Counted from the first letter of the stretch, positions 8,202 to 16,855 are shown. The stretch is DNA of 64,000 nucleotides from Rhodospirillales bacterium (GCA_028288725.1 JAQGIC010000008.1:28930-92929); one strand, 5' to 3'. Notes: a model not told the origin generated them from the sequence alone. Numbers and translations are program-made.

Positions 8202-9128
8202 TCATGCCGCGGCATCCTGGCGCTCGAGCAATGACAACTCGTCGCGCACCAGGGCGATAAAGGCGTCGAGCGCCACCGGCAGCGACCGCCCCTCGCGCAA
8301 ATATACGCCCAATTCCGTGGTCAGCGCGCCGGCGCCGTGCAACGGCACATGGACCAGCCGGCCGGCGGCCAGTTCCGCCTCCAACCCGATCCGGGACTGG
8401 AACGCGACGGCGCCCAGCCGGATCGTCAGGTTCTTCATCAGTTCGAGCGAACTCACCTCGGCCAACACGTCGAGCTTACCCCGAAACCGCCGGAGCTGCG
8501 GCTCCAGCAGCGTGTGGATCGACAGGTCCGCGCTGGGCAGGATCAGCGGATAGCGCACGCAATGGGGAAACGTGACTTGGGCCTCGCCCGCCAGCGGATG
8601 GTCCGGCCGCATCACGGCGCCCAGCCGGAACCGGCCGACTGCGACCTGGGTCAGGCCCGGATGATGGGCCAGCGAGAAGGCCAGCCCCAGATCCGCGTCG
8701 CCGGCCGCCAGCGCCTGGGGGATCGAGTTCGAGCCGGCGGTGCGGACCTTGAGCGAAATACCGGGATATTTCCGGGCCATGCGTTCGATCAGCCCCGGCA
8801 GGAAGGCCGCGTTCAGCGATTCGACCGCGATCATGCTGACCTCGCCCCGGCGCAGGCCTTTCAGCGCGTCGAACTCGCTGGCCGCGCGCTTCTCGTCCTG
8901 CAGCACGGCGATCGCATGGCGGGCGAAGATCTCGCCGGCCGGGGTCAGCTTCATGCCGTCCGACAGCCGCTCGAACAGGGGCAATCCCACCTCGCCCTCG
9001 AACTTCAGGATCTGGCGATTGACGGCGGAGGCCGCGACGTCGAGCCGGCGCGCGGCCTCGCGGATCGAGCCGTAGCGCCGGACGGCATCGAAATAGCCCA
9101 TGGAGCGGTAATGGATCGGCCGGCTCAT
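8202..9128 (-). CDS. LysR-family transcriptional regulator of the purine operon
   Basis: 308 aa from the ATG at 9128 (MSRPIHYRSMGYFDAVRRYG), chosen because it overlaps the upstream flavoprotein stop by 4 bp and gives a normal LysR length; the frame is open for 20 more codons upstream. HTH at about 8-66 (SIREAARRLDVAASAVNRQI, LPLFERLSDGMKLTPAGE), effector domain thereafter. Being co-transcribed with the hpyO-like gene, amn and ade, it is the better candidate for binding the dyads at 10620-10634 and 3359-3372. The effector (perhaps urate, xanthine or an intermediate) is unknown. Confidence 0.93.
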   Translation of the reverse strand: MSRPIHYRSMGYFDAVRRYGSIREAARRLDVAASAVNRQILKFEGEVGLPLFERLSDGMKLTPAGEIFARHAIAVLQDEKRAASEFDALKGLRRGEVSMIAVESLNAAFLPGLIERMARKYPGISLKVRTAGSNSIPQALAAGDADLGLAFSLAHHPGLTQVAVGRFRLGAVMRPDHPLAGEAQVTFPHCVRYPLILPSADLSIHTLLEPQLRRFRGKLDVLAEVSSLELMKNLTIRLGAVAFQSRIGLEAELAAGRLVHVPLHGAGALTTELGVYLREGRSLPVALDAFIALVRDELSLLERQDAAA

Positions 9129-10534
9129 GGCGGCGGCCCGTCCAGATGCAGCAGTTCCAGCTCCTCGTACGCCATCAGGCTGGCGCAATGGGTCTCGGCA
9201 TCCTCGGTGAACAGGGATTTCGCGATGCCGCCGACCAGGCGCCGGACGCCGTATTTCAGCCCGCTGATCGACCCGCCGGTCAGGCCCATGCTGGGCATGG
9301 TGGCAAAGGTGAAATCATGGATATGGGCCAGATGCGGATGGGTTCCCGGCTGCTTTGCGGTGAAGGAACAATCCGGCGCCAGATAGGGGAACTGGCCCAG
9401 CGCCGCATGGCCCTCGCCGGCCGGCGGATCGAAGCGGTCGGCCCAGGTCGCGATGTCGGGTGCGAGCGCCGCCAGTTCTGGCCGAAGCGACAGATCGACG
9501 GTGAAGCCGGTGCCGATGATCAGGAAATCGAAGGCGAATTCGCCCTTGGGCGTCCGGGCCGCGACGGCATCGCCCACGATCCCCAGACCGGTCCAGGGGC
9601 TGCCGGTATGCAGCGCGAAATTGGCGAAATGCTGGCAGCGCCACAAAGTGTCCTGCGGCGGCGGCTGGTTCATATCGAAGATCCGGCGCGTCATGCGCCA
9701 GCGTAGCGGGTCCGGCAGATCGGCGAAATGGCCGAGATAACCGACGTTTTCCATCCAGCGGTAGGGATTGATCCGGGGCAGTTCGGGCCGCCGGACGAAC
9801 AGATCGACCGAGGCGGCGCCGGCTTCGAGCGCGGTCGCCGCATTGTCGAATGCCGAGGCGCCGCCGCCCAGCACGCCGATGCGTTTGCCCGCGAGCGCCG
9901 CGAAATCGATCGCCTGGGCGGTATGGGCATAGCGATCGGCCGGCACATTCTGCGACACGATCGCCGGGATCTGCCAGCGGCCGCCGCCTTCGAGGCCCGT
10001 CGCCAGCACGATGCGGCGCGCCCAGCGCCGTTCGCCGGTGTCGAGCACGGCCACCAGCAGGTCGCCGTCGGGCCGGATCTCCGTCACCCGCACGCCATTC
10101 ACCACCGGCAGACCCAGCACCCGGCGGTACCAGCCGAGATAGTCCTGCCAATCCCGCCGATCGATCTTGTTCAAGGCGTTCCAGGCCTCGGCACCATGGC
10201 GGGCCTCGAACCAGGCGCGCGGCGCCAGGCTGGGCAGACCCAGATCCGGCCCGGTCACGGTCTTGGGCGTGCGGAGCGTCACCATCCGGGCGAAATCGAT
10301 CCAGGGCCCTTCGAGCCCGGCCGGTTTCGCGTCCAGCACTTCGATATTGTCGATCCGTTCGCGGCGCAGGCCAAAGCAGGCGGCGAGACCAGCCTGTCCG
10401 CCGCCGACGATCAGCACGTCGAGCACACGAACGCCGTCCCGTTGTCGCGGCGGCACCCAGTTGCGCGCGGGATAGTTCAGAAATTCCAGTTCCTGCCGCA
10501 CGCGGCGTTCGAGGGCCTCGAGGCTCATGGGCAT
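9125..10534 (-). CDS. FAD/NAD(P)-binding monooxygenase-type flavoprotein; candidate urate hydroxylase (HpyO type)
   Basis: 469 aa. Rossmann FAD motif LIVGGGQAGLAA at about 42-53, then an aromatic/basic region, a second dinucleotide motif IGVLGGGASAFDNAA near 220, and a late FLIIGTGF segment, the layout of flavin-containing monooxygenase-like enzymes. Known biology: urate oxidation can be done by uricase, PuuD, HpxO or the unrelated flavoprotein HpyO of Xanthomonas. Inference: the window encodes every other step from AMP to allantoate but no uricase or HpxO, and this gene heads the hpyO-lysR-amn-ade operon opposite a purine-type importer. HpyO is therefore the best reading. A generic oxidoreductase is the alternative. 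Confidence 0.7.
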   Translation of the reverse strand: MPMSLEALERRVRQELEFLNYPARNWVPPRQRDGVRVLDVLIVGGGQAGLAACFGLRRERIDNIEVLDAKPAGLEGPWIDFARMVTLRTPKTVTGPDLGLPSLAPRAWFEARHGAEAWNALNKIDRRDWQDYLGWYRRVLGLPVVNGVRVTEIRPDGDLLVAVLDTGERRWARRIVLATGLEGGGRWQIPAIVSQNVPADRYAHTAQAIDFAALAGKRIGVLGGGASAFDNAATALEAGAASVDLFVRRPELPRINPYRWMENVGYLGHFADLPDPLRWRMTRRIFDMNQPPPQDTLWRCQHFANFALHTGSPWTGLGIVGDAVAARTPKGEFAFDFLIIGTGFTVDLSLRPELAALAPDIATWADRFDPPAGEGHAALGQFPYLAPDCSFTAKQPGTHPHLAHIHDFTFATMPSMGLTGGSISGLKYGVRRLVGGIAKSLFTEDAETHCASLMAYEELELLHLDGPPP

Positions 10535-10619
10535 CGTCCGGGATCGAGAGGTCGCAGGTTCATCGTCCTATTCTGCGCGATTGCCCGCTGCCGTCTATGA
10601 AAATGAAGAGCGCCATCCG

Positions 10620-10634
10620 TTGCCGAAACGGCAA
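10620..10634. promoter_or_regulatory. Putative LysR-type operator in the flavoprotein/importer divergent region
   Basis: Perfect dyad TTGCCG-AAA-CGGCAA with T-N11-A spacing inside. It lies in the 220 bp gap between the divergent flavoprotein (start 10534) and ABC importer (start 10755) and nearly matches the site in front of puuE. Confidence 0.55.
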
Positions 10635-10656
10635 CGATGCCTTTTGATGCAGATCC

Positions 10657-10671
10657 GGCAGGCAACCTGCC
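10657..10671. promoter_or_regulatory. Second inverted repeat in the divergent region
   Basis: Perfect inverted repeat GGCAGG-CAA-CCTGCC, 22 bp from the LysR-like dyad. It could be a binding site for another regulator or a weak hairpin in the importer leader. No other copy was noticed. Confidence 0.3.
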
Positions 10672-10754
10672 TTCCCCGGCGCCAAGCGCCTCGCGGCAAA
10701 GGGTTTCACACTCGGGTGCCGCCGCACTGGCACGCTTCCTGCGGAGATGCCACG

Positions 10755-12296
10755 ATGCGAGCGATGAGCCCTATTCCATCCATCAAGCCGGCCCCCCGCC
10801 TGGAAGCCCGCGGCATCACCAAGCGGTTCGGCGCGCTCGCGGCCAATGAAGCGATCGATTTCGCCGTCGAGCCCGGCGAGATTCATGCGCTGCTGGGCGA
10901 GAATGGCGCCGGCAAATCGACCCTGGTGAAAATCCTCTACGGCCTGCTGCAGGCCGACGAGGGCGAGATGCTTTGGAATGGCCGCGAAACGCGGATCGCC
11001 TCGCCGCGTGCCGCCCGGGCGCTCGGCATCGGCATGGTGTTTCAGCATTTCTCGCTGTTCGAGGCGATGAGCGTGCTGGAGAACGTGGCGCTCGGTCTCG
11101 ACCGGCCCGGGCCGGGCCTGGCGGAGCGCGTCCGGGACGTGAGCCGCACCTACAGCCTGCCGCTCGACCCCGACCGCATGGTCAGCACGCTGTCGATCGG
11201 CGAGCGCCAGCGCATCGAGATCGTGCGCTGCCTGCTGCAGTCGCCGCGCCTCCTGATCCTGGACGAGCCGACGTCAGTCCTGACCCCGCAGGAGGCCGAC
11301 GCGCTGTTCGGCACGCTGCGGCTGCTGGCGGCCGACGGTTGCGCCATCCTCTATATCAGCCACAAGCTGGACGAAATCCGTGCGCTGTGCGACCGGGCGA
11401 CGATCCTGCGCGGCGGCAAGGTGGTCGGCCGGTGCGTGCCGGCCGAGACACCCGTGCGGCAGATGGCGCAGATGATGATCGGCAGCGGGTTGCGCGATGC
11501 CGTCGCCAAGACCACCCGACCGGCCGGTGCGGTGCGACTCAAGGTCCAGGGCCTGGACCTGCCGCCGGCGACGCTCCATGGCACCGCCTTGCGCGATATC
11601 GGGTTCGAACTGCGCGCCGGCGAGATTCTGGGCATCGCCGGCGTCGCCGGCAACGGCCAGGGCGAGCTGCAGCAGGCCTTGAGCGGCGAGCGCCCGGTCA
11701 GACAGGCCGACGCGGTCATGATCGACGCCGTTCCGGCCGGCGATCGCGACGCCGCCTGGCGCCGCCGTCGCGGTCTGTGCTGCGTGCCGGAGGAACGCAA
11801 CGGCCATGCCGCGGTCCCCGAGTTCAGCCTGATCGACAATGCCTTTCTGACCGCCCACGACCGGGCCGATCTGGTCAGCCGCGGCCTGGTCCGCCGGGAC
11901 CGGGCCAGGGCGCTGACCCGGCGGATCATCGCCGACTGCGACGTGCGCGCCGCCGGGCCCGACGCCGCGGCCGCGACCCTGTCGGGCGGCAATCTGCAGA
12001 AGTTCATCCTGGGCCGCGAGCTGGCGCAGGACCCGGCCGTGCTGGTCGTGGCGCAACCGACCTGGGGGGTCGACACCAACGCCGCCGCCGCGATCCACCA
12101 GGCCCTGGTGGGTTTGGCCGAGGCGGGCGGCGCCGTCGTGGTGATCAGCCAAGATCTGGACGAGCTCTTGATGTTGAGCGACCGGATCGCCGTGCTGCAG
12201 GGCGGCACCCTGTCGGCGACCCTGCCGACCGACGGGCTGTCGAGCGAGCATCTGGGCCTGCTGATGGGCGGTGCCGGGGCCGCGGCGGCACCATGA
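10755..12296 (+). CDS. BMP-family nucleoside/purine ABC transporter, double ATPase subunit
   Basis: 513 aa with two ABC domains, as in NupA/RbsA-like proteins. Domain 1 has Walker A GENGAGKST (about 48-56), FQHFSLFEAM Q-loop, LSIGERQRIEI signature and ILDEPTSVLTPQE. Domain 2 has the degenerate Walker A GVAGNGQGEL typical of this family and an intact LSGGNLQKFILGREL signature. I chose the ATG at 10755 (MRAMSPIPS); 10764 is also possible. The stop overlaps the first permease by 4 bp. Context suggests import of a purine base or nucleoside. Confidence 0.95.
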   Translation: MRAMSPIPSIKPAPRLEARGITKRFGALAANEAIDFAVEPGEIHALLGENGAGKSTLVKILYGLLQADEGEMLWNGRETRIASPRAARALGIGMVFQHFSLFEAMSVLENVALGLDRPGPGLAERVRDVSRTYSLPLDPDRMVSTLSIGERQRIEIVRCLLQSPRLLILDEPTSVLTPQEADALFGTLRLLAADGCAILYISHKLDEIRALCDRATILRGGKVVGRCVPAETPVRQMAQMMIGSGLRDAVAKTTRPAGAVRLKVQGLDLPPATLHGTALRDIGFELRAGEILGIAGVAGNGQGELQQALSGERPVRQADAVMIDAVPAGDRDAAWRRRRGLCCVPEERNGHAAVPEFSLIDNAFLTAHDRADLVSRGLVRRDRARALTRRIIADCDVRAAGPDAAAATLSGGNLQKFILGRELAQDPAVLVVAQPTWGVDTNAAAAIHQALVGLAEAGGAVVVISQDLDELLMLSDRIAVLQGGTLSATLPTDGLSSEHLGLLMGGAGAAAAP

Positions 12297-13369
12297 GGAT
12301 CCTGGTCGAACCTCGGCGCCAGCCGTCGCGCCGGCTGTGGACGCTGACGCCGATCCTGGCGCTCGTCCTGACCATGGCGATCGCGACCGCCCTGTTCGCG
12401 GCGCTGGGCTATGACGCCGCCGACAGTTTCATGGCCTTTTTCGTCTCGCCGCTCACCGATCTCACCGGCCTGACCGAGCTGGCGGTCAAGGGCGCGCCGC
12501 TGCTGATGATCGCGGCCGGCCTCGCCATGGCGTTCCGGGCCGGCGTTTCGAACATCGGCGCGGAGGGGCAATTGATCATGGGCGCCGTCGCCGGCGGCGG
12601 CGTGGCGCTGGCGTTCTGGGAGCAGTCGGGCCCCTGGATCCTGCCGCTGATGGCGCTGGCCGGCATCGGCGGCGGCATGGCCTGGGCCGCCATCCCGGCC
12701 TTCCTGCGCGTGCGCTTCGCAGTAAGCGAGATCCTGACCAGCCTGATGCTGACCTATGTCGCGGATCTGTTCCTGAACCTGCTGGTCTATGGCCCCTGGC
12801 GCGATCCGGACGGCATGAATTTCCCGCAGTCGCGCCTGTTCAACGACGACGAGACCCTGGGCATCCTGGTCGACGGCACGCGGCTGCATACCGGCACCCT
12901 GGTGGCGCTCGTCCTGGCCCTGGCGGTCTGGGTCGTCATGACCCGCTCGCTTCTGGGCTTCCGCATCCGCACGGTCGGCGCCTCGGCGGCGGCCGCGCGC
13001 TATGCCGGCTTCGGCAACGACCGGGTGATCTGGTTCACGCTGCTCGCGAGCGGCGGGCTGGCGGGCCTGGCCGGACTGTTCGAGGTGGCGGGGCCGATCG
13101 GCCAGATCATTCCCCAGATCACGCCCGGCTACGGCTTCACCGCCATCATCGTCGCGTTCCTCGGCCGCCTGCATCCGCTGGGCATCGTGCCCGCGGCGCT
13201 GGTCGTGGCGCTCTCCTATATCGGCGGCGAGAACGCCCAGGTGCTGGTGGGCCTGCCCAAGGCGGTGACCGGCGTGGTCCAGGGGCTGCTGCTGTTCATC
13301 CTGCTGGCATCCGATTTCCTTGTGCGCTACCGCCTGCGCCTCGCCCGCCGCGCCGGGGCCGCGGCATGA
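12293..13369 (+). CDS. BMP-family ABC transporter permease 1
   Basis: 358 aa inner-membrane permease of the BPD_transp_2 family (NupB-like), with about 8-10 hydrophobic segments. Family motifs include LTELAVKGAPLLMIAAGLAMAFRAGVSNIGAEGQ and GYGFTAIIVAFLGRLHPLGI. The ATG at 12293 overlaps the ATPase stop (ATGA), and the TGA at the end overlaps the second permease by 4 bp, so ATPase and both permeases are a coupled block. Confidence 0.95.
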   Translation: MRILVEPRRQPSRRLWTLTPILALVLTMAIATALFAALGYDAADSFMAFFVSPLTDLTGLTELAVKGAPLLMIAAGLAMAFRAGVSNIGAEGQLIMGAVAGGGVALAFWEQSGPWILPLMALAGIGGGMAWAAIPAFLRVRFAVSEILTSLMLTYVADLFLNLLVYGPWRDPDGMNFPQSRLFNDDETLGILVDGTRLHTGTLVALVLALAVWVVMTRSLLGFRIRTVGASAAAARYAGFGNDRVIWFTLLASGGLAGLAGLFEVAGPIGQIIPQITPGYGFTAIIVAFLGRLHPLGIVPAALVVALSYIGGENAQVLVGLPKAVTGVVQGLLLFILLASDFLVRYRLRLARRAGAAA

Positions 13370-14292
13370 GTGCCGAGATGCTGGTCTCGCTGCTGCTGAC
13401 CACCATGACGGCCGCGACGCCCCTGCTGCTGGCGGCGCTGGGCGAGTTGGTCGTCGAACGCGCGGGCGTGCTCAATCTGGGTGTCGAGGGCATGATGCTG
13501 ACCGGTGCCGTTTCAGGCTTCGCCATCATGTCGCTGACCGGCAATCCCGCCCTGGCGATCCTGACGGCCGTCGCGGCCGGGGCGCTGCTGGCGGCGATCT
13601 TCGGCTTTCTGGTGCTGAGCCTGATGAGCAACCAGGTCGCGACCGGCCTGGCGCTGACCATCTTCGGCACGGGGCTGAGCGCGCTGATCGGCACCGGCTT
13701 CACCGGCCGTCCGGTGCCGGGGCTGGCCAAGCTGCCCGTGCCGGTCCTGAGCGCCATCCCGCTCGTGGGCCGGCTGTTCGATCAGGACGCGCTGGTCTAT
13801 CTGGCGATCGTCGCGGTCGCGGCCATCGCCTGGTTCCTGAAATCCACCCGCGGCGGCCTGGTCCTGCGCGCGGTCGGCGAGGCGGATCTGTCGGCCCATT
13901 CGATTGGCTATCCGGTCCTGCGCATCCGCTTCCTGGCGATCCTGTTCGGCGGTGCCATGGCGGGCCTGGGCGGCGCCTATCTGTCGCTGGCCTACACGCC
14001 GATGTGGGTCGAGAACATGACGGCCGGCCGCGGCTGGATCGCGCTGGCGATCGTCGTGTTTGCCGCCTGGCGGCCCTGGCGGGCGGCGGGCGGCGCCTAT
14101 CTGTTCGGCGGCATCACCGTACTGCAGCTCTATCTGCAGGGCAGCGGCCTCTTGCCCATTCCACCGCAATTGCTATCCATGTTGCCCTACCTGGGGACGA
14201 TCCTGGTGCTGACGCTGATCTCGTCGGGACCGTTCCGCGCCCGTTTCAGCCCACCGGCCTGCCTCGGCAAGCCGTTCCGACCGCCCACTTGA
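13366..14292 (+). CDS. BMP-family ABC transporter permease 2
   Basis: 308 aa, NupC-like second permease of the heterodimeric channel. It shows ATPLLLAALGELVVERAGVLNLGVEGMMLTGA near the N-terminus and the GGAMAGLGGAYLSLAYTPMWVENMTAGRGWIALAIVVFA region typical of this half of the importer. It starts inside the stop of permease 1 and is followed 11 bp later by the binding-protein gene. Confidence 0.95.
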   Translation: MSAEMLVSLLLTTMTAATPLLLAALGELVVERAGVLNLGVEGMMLTGAVSGFAIMSLTGNPALAILTAVAAGALLAAIFGFLVLSLMSNQVATGLALTIFGTGLSALIGTGFTGRPVPGLAKLPVPVLSAIPLVGRLFDQDALVYLAIVAVAAIAWFLKSTRGGLVLRAVGEADLSAHSIGYPVLRIRFLAILFGGAMAGLGGAYLSLAYTPMWVENMTAGRGWIALAIVVFAAWRPWRAAGGAYLFGGITVLQLYLQGSGLLPIPPQLLSMLPYLGTILVLTLISSGPFRARFSPPACLGKPFRPPT

Positions 14293-14303
14293 GAGGATCC
14301 GCC

Positions 14304-15386
14304 ATGCTCCACGTCGATCGCCGTCGCCTGCTGCTGGGTGCGGCCGCCCTCGGAACCACCGCGCTCGCCGGCCGCATTCTGCCGGCCCGCGCGGCCGGGC
14401 CGTTCCAGATCGGCTTTCTCTATGTCGGTCCGGTCGGCGATTTCGGCTGGAGCTATCAGCACGACAAGGGGCGCAAGGCGGTCGAGGCCAAATTCGGCGA
14501 TCAGGTGAAGACGAGCTTCGTCGAGAGCGTCGCCGAGGGACCGGATTCCGAACGGGTCATCCGCCAGCTGGCCAGCGGCGGCAGCCAGCTGATCTTCTCG
14601 ACCTCGTTCGGCTTCATGAACTCGGCGCTCAAGGTCGCCAAGCAATTCCCCGCCGTGAAGTTCGAGCAGGCGACCGGCTACAAGACCGCACCCAACGTCG
14701 CCGAATACAACGGCCGGTTTTACGAGGGCCGCGCGGTGTGCGGCGCCATCGCCGGCCATGTCTCGAAATCCGGCGTGATCGGCTATGTCGGGTCCTTCCC
14801 GATTCCCGAGGTCGTGATGGGCATCAACGCCTTCACGCTCGCCGCCCGCAAAATCAACCCGGCGATCAAGGTCAAGGTGATCTGGGTCAACAGCTGGTTC
14901 GACCCGGGCAAGGAGGCGGACGCGGCCAAATCGCTGATCGACCAGGGCGCCGACATCATCTGCACCCATACCGACAGCTCCGCCATCGTGCAGACCGCCG
15001 AGGCGCGCGGCGTCCATGCCTTCGGCCAGGATTCCGACATGAAGCAGTTCGGCCCGAACGCCCACTTGACCGCCATCGTCAACCATTGGGACGATTATTA
15101 CATCGCGCGGACCAAGGCGGCGATGGACGGCAGCTGGAAGGAGCAGAGCGTCTGGGAGGGGCTGAAGGACGGCATCGTCGAGATGGCGCCGTACGGTCCA
15201 GGCGTGACCGACGCCGCCCGCGCCGCGGCCGAGGCGACGCGGACCGGCATCATCGCCGGCACGCTGCATCCCTTCACCGGCCCGGTCAAAGACAACAAGG
15301 GCACCGTCCGCATCGCCGCCGGCGCCACGCCCGGCGACGCCGACCTGTTCAAGCAGGACTGGTACGTGGAGGGCGTGCAGGCCTGA
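14304..15386 (+). CDS. BMP-family substrate-binding protein
   Basis: 360 aa periplasmic binding protein of the Med/PnrA-like basic membrane protein family. The N-terminus DRRRLLLGAAALGTTALAG with an AxA-like cleavage site resembles a Tat signal rather than a lipoprotein signal, since no lipobox Cys is seen. The mature part has FLYVGPVGDFGWSYQHDKGR and NSALKVAKQFPAVKFE motifs of the family. An AGAGG-like Shine-Dalgarno (GAGAGGA) precedes the ATG at 14304. Likely ligand from context is a purine base, nucleoside or urate. Confidence 0.93.
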   Translation: MLHVDRRRLLLGAAALGTTALAGRILPARAAGPFQIGFLYVGPVGDFGWSYQHDKGRKAVEAKFGDQVKTSFVESVAEGPDSERVIRQLASGGSQLIFSTSFGFMNSALKVAKQFPAVKFEQATGYKTAPNVAEYNGRFYEGRAVCGAIAGHVSKSGVIGYVGSFPIPEVVMGINAFTLAARKINPAIKVKVIWVNSWFDPGKEADAAKSLIDQGADIICTHTDSSAIVQTAEARGVHAFGQDSDMKQFGPNAHLTAIVNHWDDYYIARTKAAMDGSWKEQSVWEGLKDGIVEMAPYGPGVTDAARAAAEATRTGIIAGTLHPFTGPVKDNKGTVRIAAGATPGDADLFKQDWYVEGVQA

Positions 15387-15409
15387 TCGCAGCAGACAAA
15401 GGGCACTCT

Positions 15410-15432
15410 CTGATGGCCGTTGACGGCATCAG
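15410..15432 (+). terminator. Hairpin after the BMP transporter operon
   Basis: CTGATG(G)CCG-TTGA-CGGCATCAG stem-loop 24 bp after the binding-protein stop and just before the small HTH gene. There is no clear U-tract, so it may be a 3' stabiliser or a weak terminator. Confidence 0.35.
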
Positions 15433-15438
15433 ACGGTC

Positions 15439-15642
15439 ATGACCGACAAGAGGCACGAGCTTCTGCGCCATCTCCATTCTCATCCGGCGCATTCTATTCG
15501 TGCGCTCGCCCGCGACCTCGGGCGTGACTACAAGCGGGTCCACGACGACGTGGCAGCCCTGGTTTCGGTCGGTCTCGTCGAGAAGGACGGCCGGACGCTT
15601 CGTGTCGATTACGCGGAGATCCGATCGGTGATCGCCGTCTGA
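15439..15642 (+). CDS. Minimal winged-helix DNA-binding protein
   Basis: 67 aa consisting of almost nothing but a winged helix: SIRALARDLGRDYKRVHDDVAALVSVGLVEKDGRTLRVDYAEI. This matches the C-terminal half of the HVO_A0114/MarR-like putative regulators (about 110 aa), which usually carry an N-terminal extension; here none fits in the 52 bp available upstream. It is either a naturally short variant or a truncated remnant. It converges on the glutathione peroxidase gene with a 6 bp gap. Target unknown. Confidence 0.65.
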   Translation: MTDKRHELLRHLHSHPAHSIRALARDLGRDYKRVHDDVAALVSVGLVEKDGRTLRVDYAEIRSVIAV

Positions 15643-15648
15643 CGAGCG

Positions 15649-16149
15649 TCAAACGCGCTTCGTGCCCACGACCTTGTTCACCGCCCGACCGAACTTGGCC
15701 GAACCGGGTTTGGTCGGGCTGGCGAACCAATCCTTCAACTGCCCATCGCGGCCGATCAGGTACTTGTAGAAATTCCAGCGCGGACGGGAAAAGAACCCGC
15801 CCTCGGCCGCGAGCCAGCGGAACAGCGGATGCGCCTCCGGTCCGCGGACATGCACCTTTTCCATCATCGGAAAATCGACGCCGTAATTGATCTCGCAGAA
15901 TGAGCCGATATCGTCGGCGCTACCCGGTTCTTGGGCTCCGAAATCGTTGGACGGCACGCCGATCACGACCAGCCCTTGGGCCTGATGCTGCTTCCAGACC
16001 TCGGTCAGCCCGGCATATTGCGGGGTGAAGCCGCATTTCGACGCGGTGTTGACGACCAGCAACGGCCGACCGGCGAATTGGCCCAGCGCGAACCGCTCGC
16101 CCTTCAAGGTCGCGAATTCGAAATCATAGGCGGTCTTGCCGTCGGCCAT
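15649..16149 (-). CDS. Glutathione peroxidase-family thiol peroxidase
   Basis: 166 aa. Contains the peroxidatic Cys39 in NTASKCGFTPQY and the WNFYKYLIGRDG motif with the catalytic Trp-Asn pair. The usual PCNQF segment reads PSNDF here, so the tetrad Gln is replaced by Asp and the adjacent Cys is lost; similar ND-type members are, to my knowledge, common in alphaproteobacteria. No Sec codon. Likely a thioredoxin- or glutathione-dependent peroxide reductase in the cytoplasm. Confidence 0.93.
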   Translation of the reverse strand: MADGKTAYDFEFATLKGERFALGQFAGRPLLVVNTASKCGFTPQYAGLTEVWKQHQAQGLVVIGVPSNDFGAQEPGSADDIGSFCEINYGVDFPMMEKVHVRGPEAHPLFRWLAAEGGFFSRPRWNFYKYLIGRDGQLKDWFASPTKPGSAKFGRAVNKVVGTKRV

Positions 16150-16297
16150 GTGCGCTTCCCCCTATCGATCAAGGCCATACTATCTGCAACCGGATGACGC
16201 GTAATCGGGTATTATTCCTGACCGCCGCCCGTCCGGAACGGGCAAGATGGTCGATCAATGACCGCCGGCGGCGAACATGCGACCAAGGGAGGCTTCC

Positions 16298-16738
16298 ATG
16301 ACCACAGCGGCCGATATCCTTCAGTCCAAGCCTGATGCGACCGTGCATTCGGTGACGCCCGAGACCTCGATGTTCCAGGCCATCACGCTGATGGCGGAAA
16401 AGAACATCGGTGCGCTGCTGGTCGCCGAAGGCGAAACGATCCGGGGCATCGTGTCCGAGCGCGACTATGCCCGGAAGATCATTCTGGCCGGTCGCTCGTC
16501 TCGTGAAACACCCGTGCGCGACGTCATGACCTCGCCGGTGATGTATGTCGGTCCCGCCACCAGCACCCAGGAATGCATGGCCCTTATGACCGGCAAACGG
16601 CTGCGCCATCTGCCGGTGATGGAGAACGGCAAACTGCTGGGCATGATCTCGATCGGCGATCTGGTGAAGGATATCATCTCCGAGCAAAGCTTCATGATCG
16701 AGCAGTTGCAACATTATATCTCCGGTCGGCCTGCGTAG
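16298..16738 (+). CDS. Protein with two CBS domains
   Basis: 146 aa made of a tandem CBS (Bateman) pair: first domain about 10-65 (VTPETSMFQAITLMAEKNIGALLV, GIVSERDYARKII), second about 75-130 (VRDVMTSPVMYVGP, LRHLPVMENGKLLGMISIGDLV). The ATG at 16298 is preceded by a strong AAGGGAGG Shine-Dalgarno, so I prefer it to upstream in-frame starts. Stand-alone CBS pairs bind adenine nucleotides and act as energy sensors on unknown partners. The inverted repeat CGCGA-AAATA-TCGCG (16761-16775) lies between this gene and cysD. Confidence 0.93.
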   Translation: MTTAADILQSKPDATVHSVTPETSMFQAITLMAEKNIGALLVAEGETIRGIVSERDYARKIILAGRSSRETPVRDVMTSPVMYVGPATSTQECMALMTGKRLRHLPVMENGKLLGMISIGDLVKDIISEQSFMIEQLQHYISGRPA

Positions 16739-16855
16739 AATCGACTTAAACCACACAACTCGCGAAAATATCGCGGCAGGGTCACGAAATATGACGGTTG
16801 CCGCCCGGCCCCGCCTTATGGTTCGTCCTGCCATCGATCGAGCGAGGAAACCAGG

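Noticed and set aside
8203..8214. Palindrome ATGCCGCGGCAT near the end of lysR as a third LysR box
   Set aside because: It lies at the 3' end of the coding sequence, lacks the A/T core of the other two dyads and does not match them.
16739..16855. Possible SAM or sulfur riboswitch upstream of cysD
   Set aside because: The gap is only 117 bp and shows just one small inverted repeat (CGCGA-AAATA-TCGCG), which could equally be a terminator or operator.
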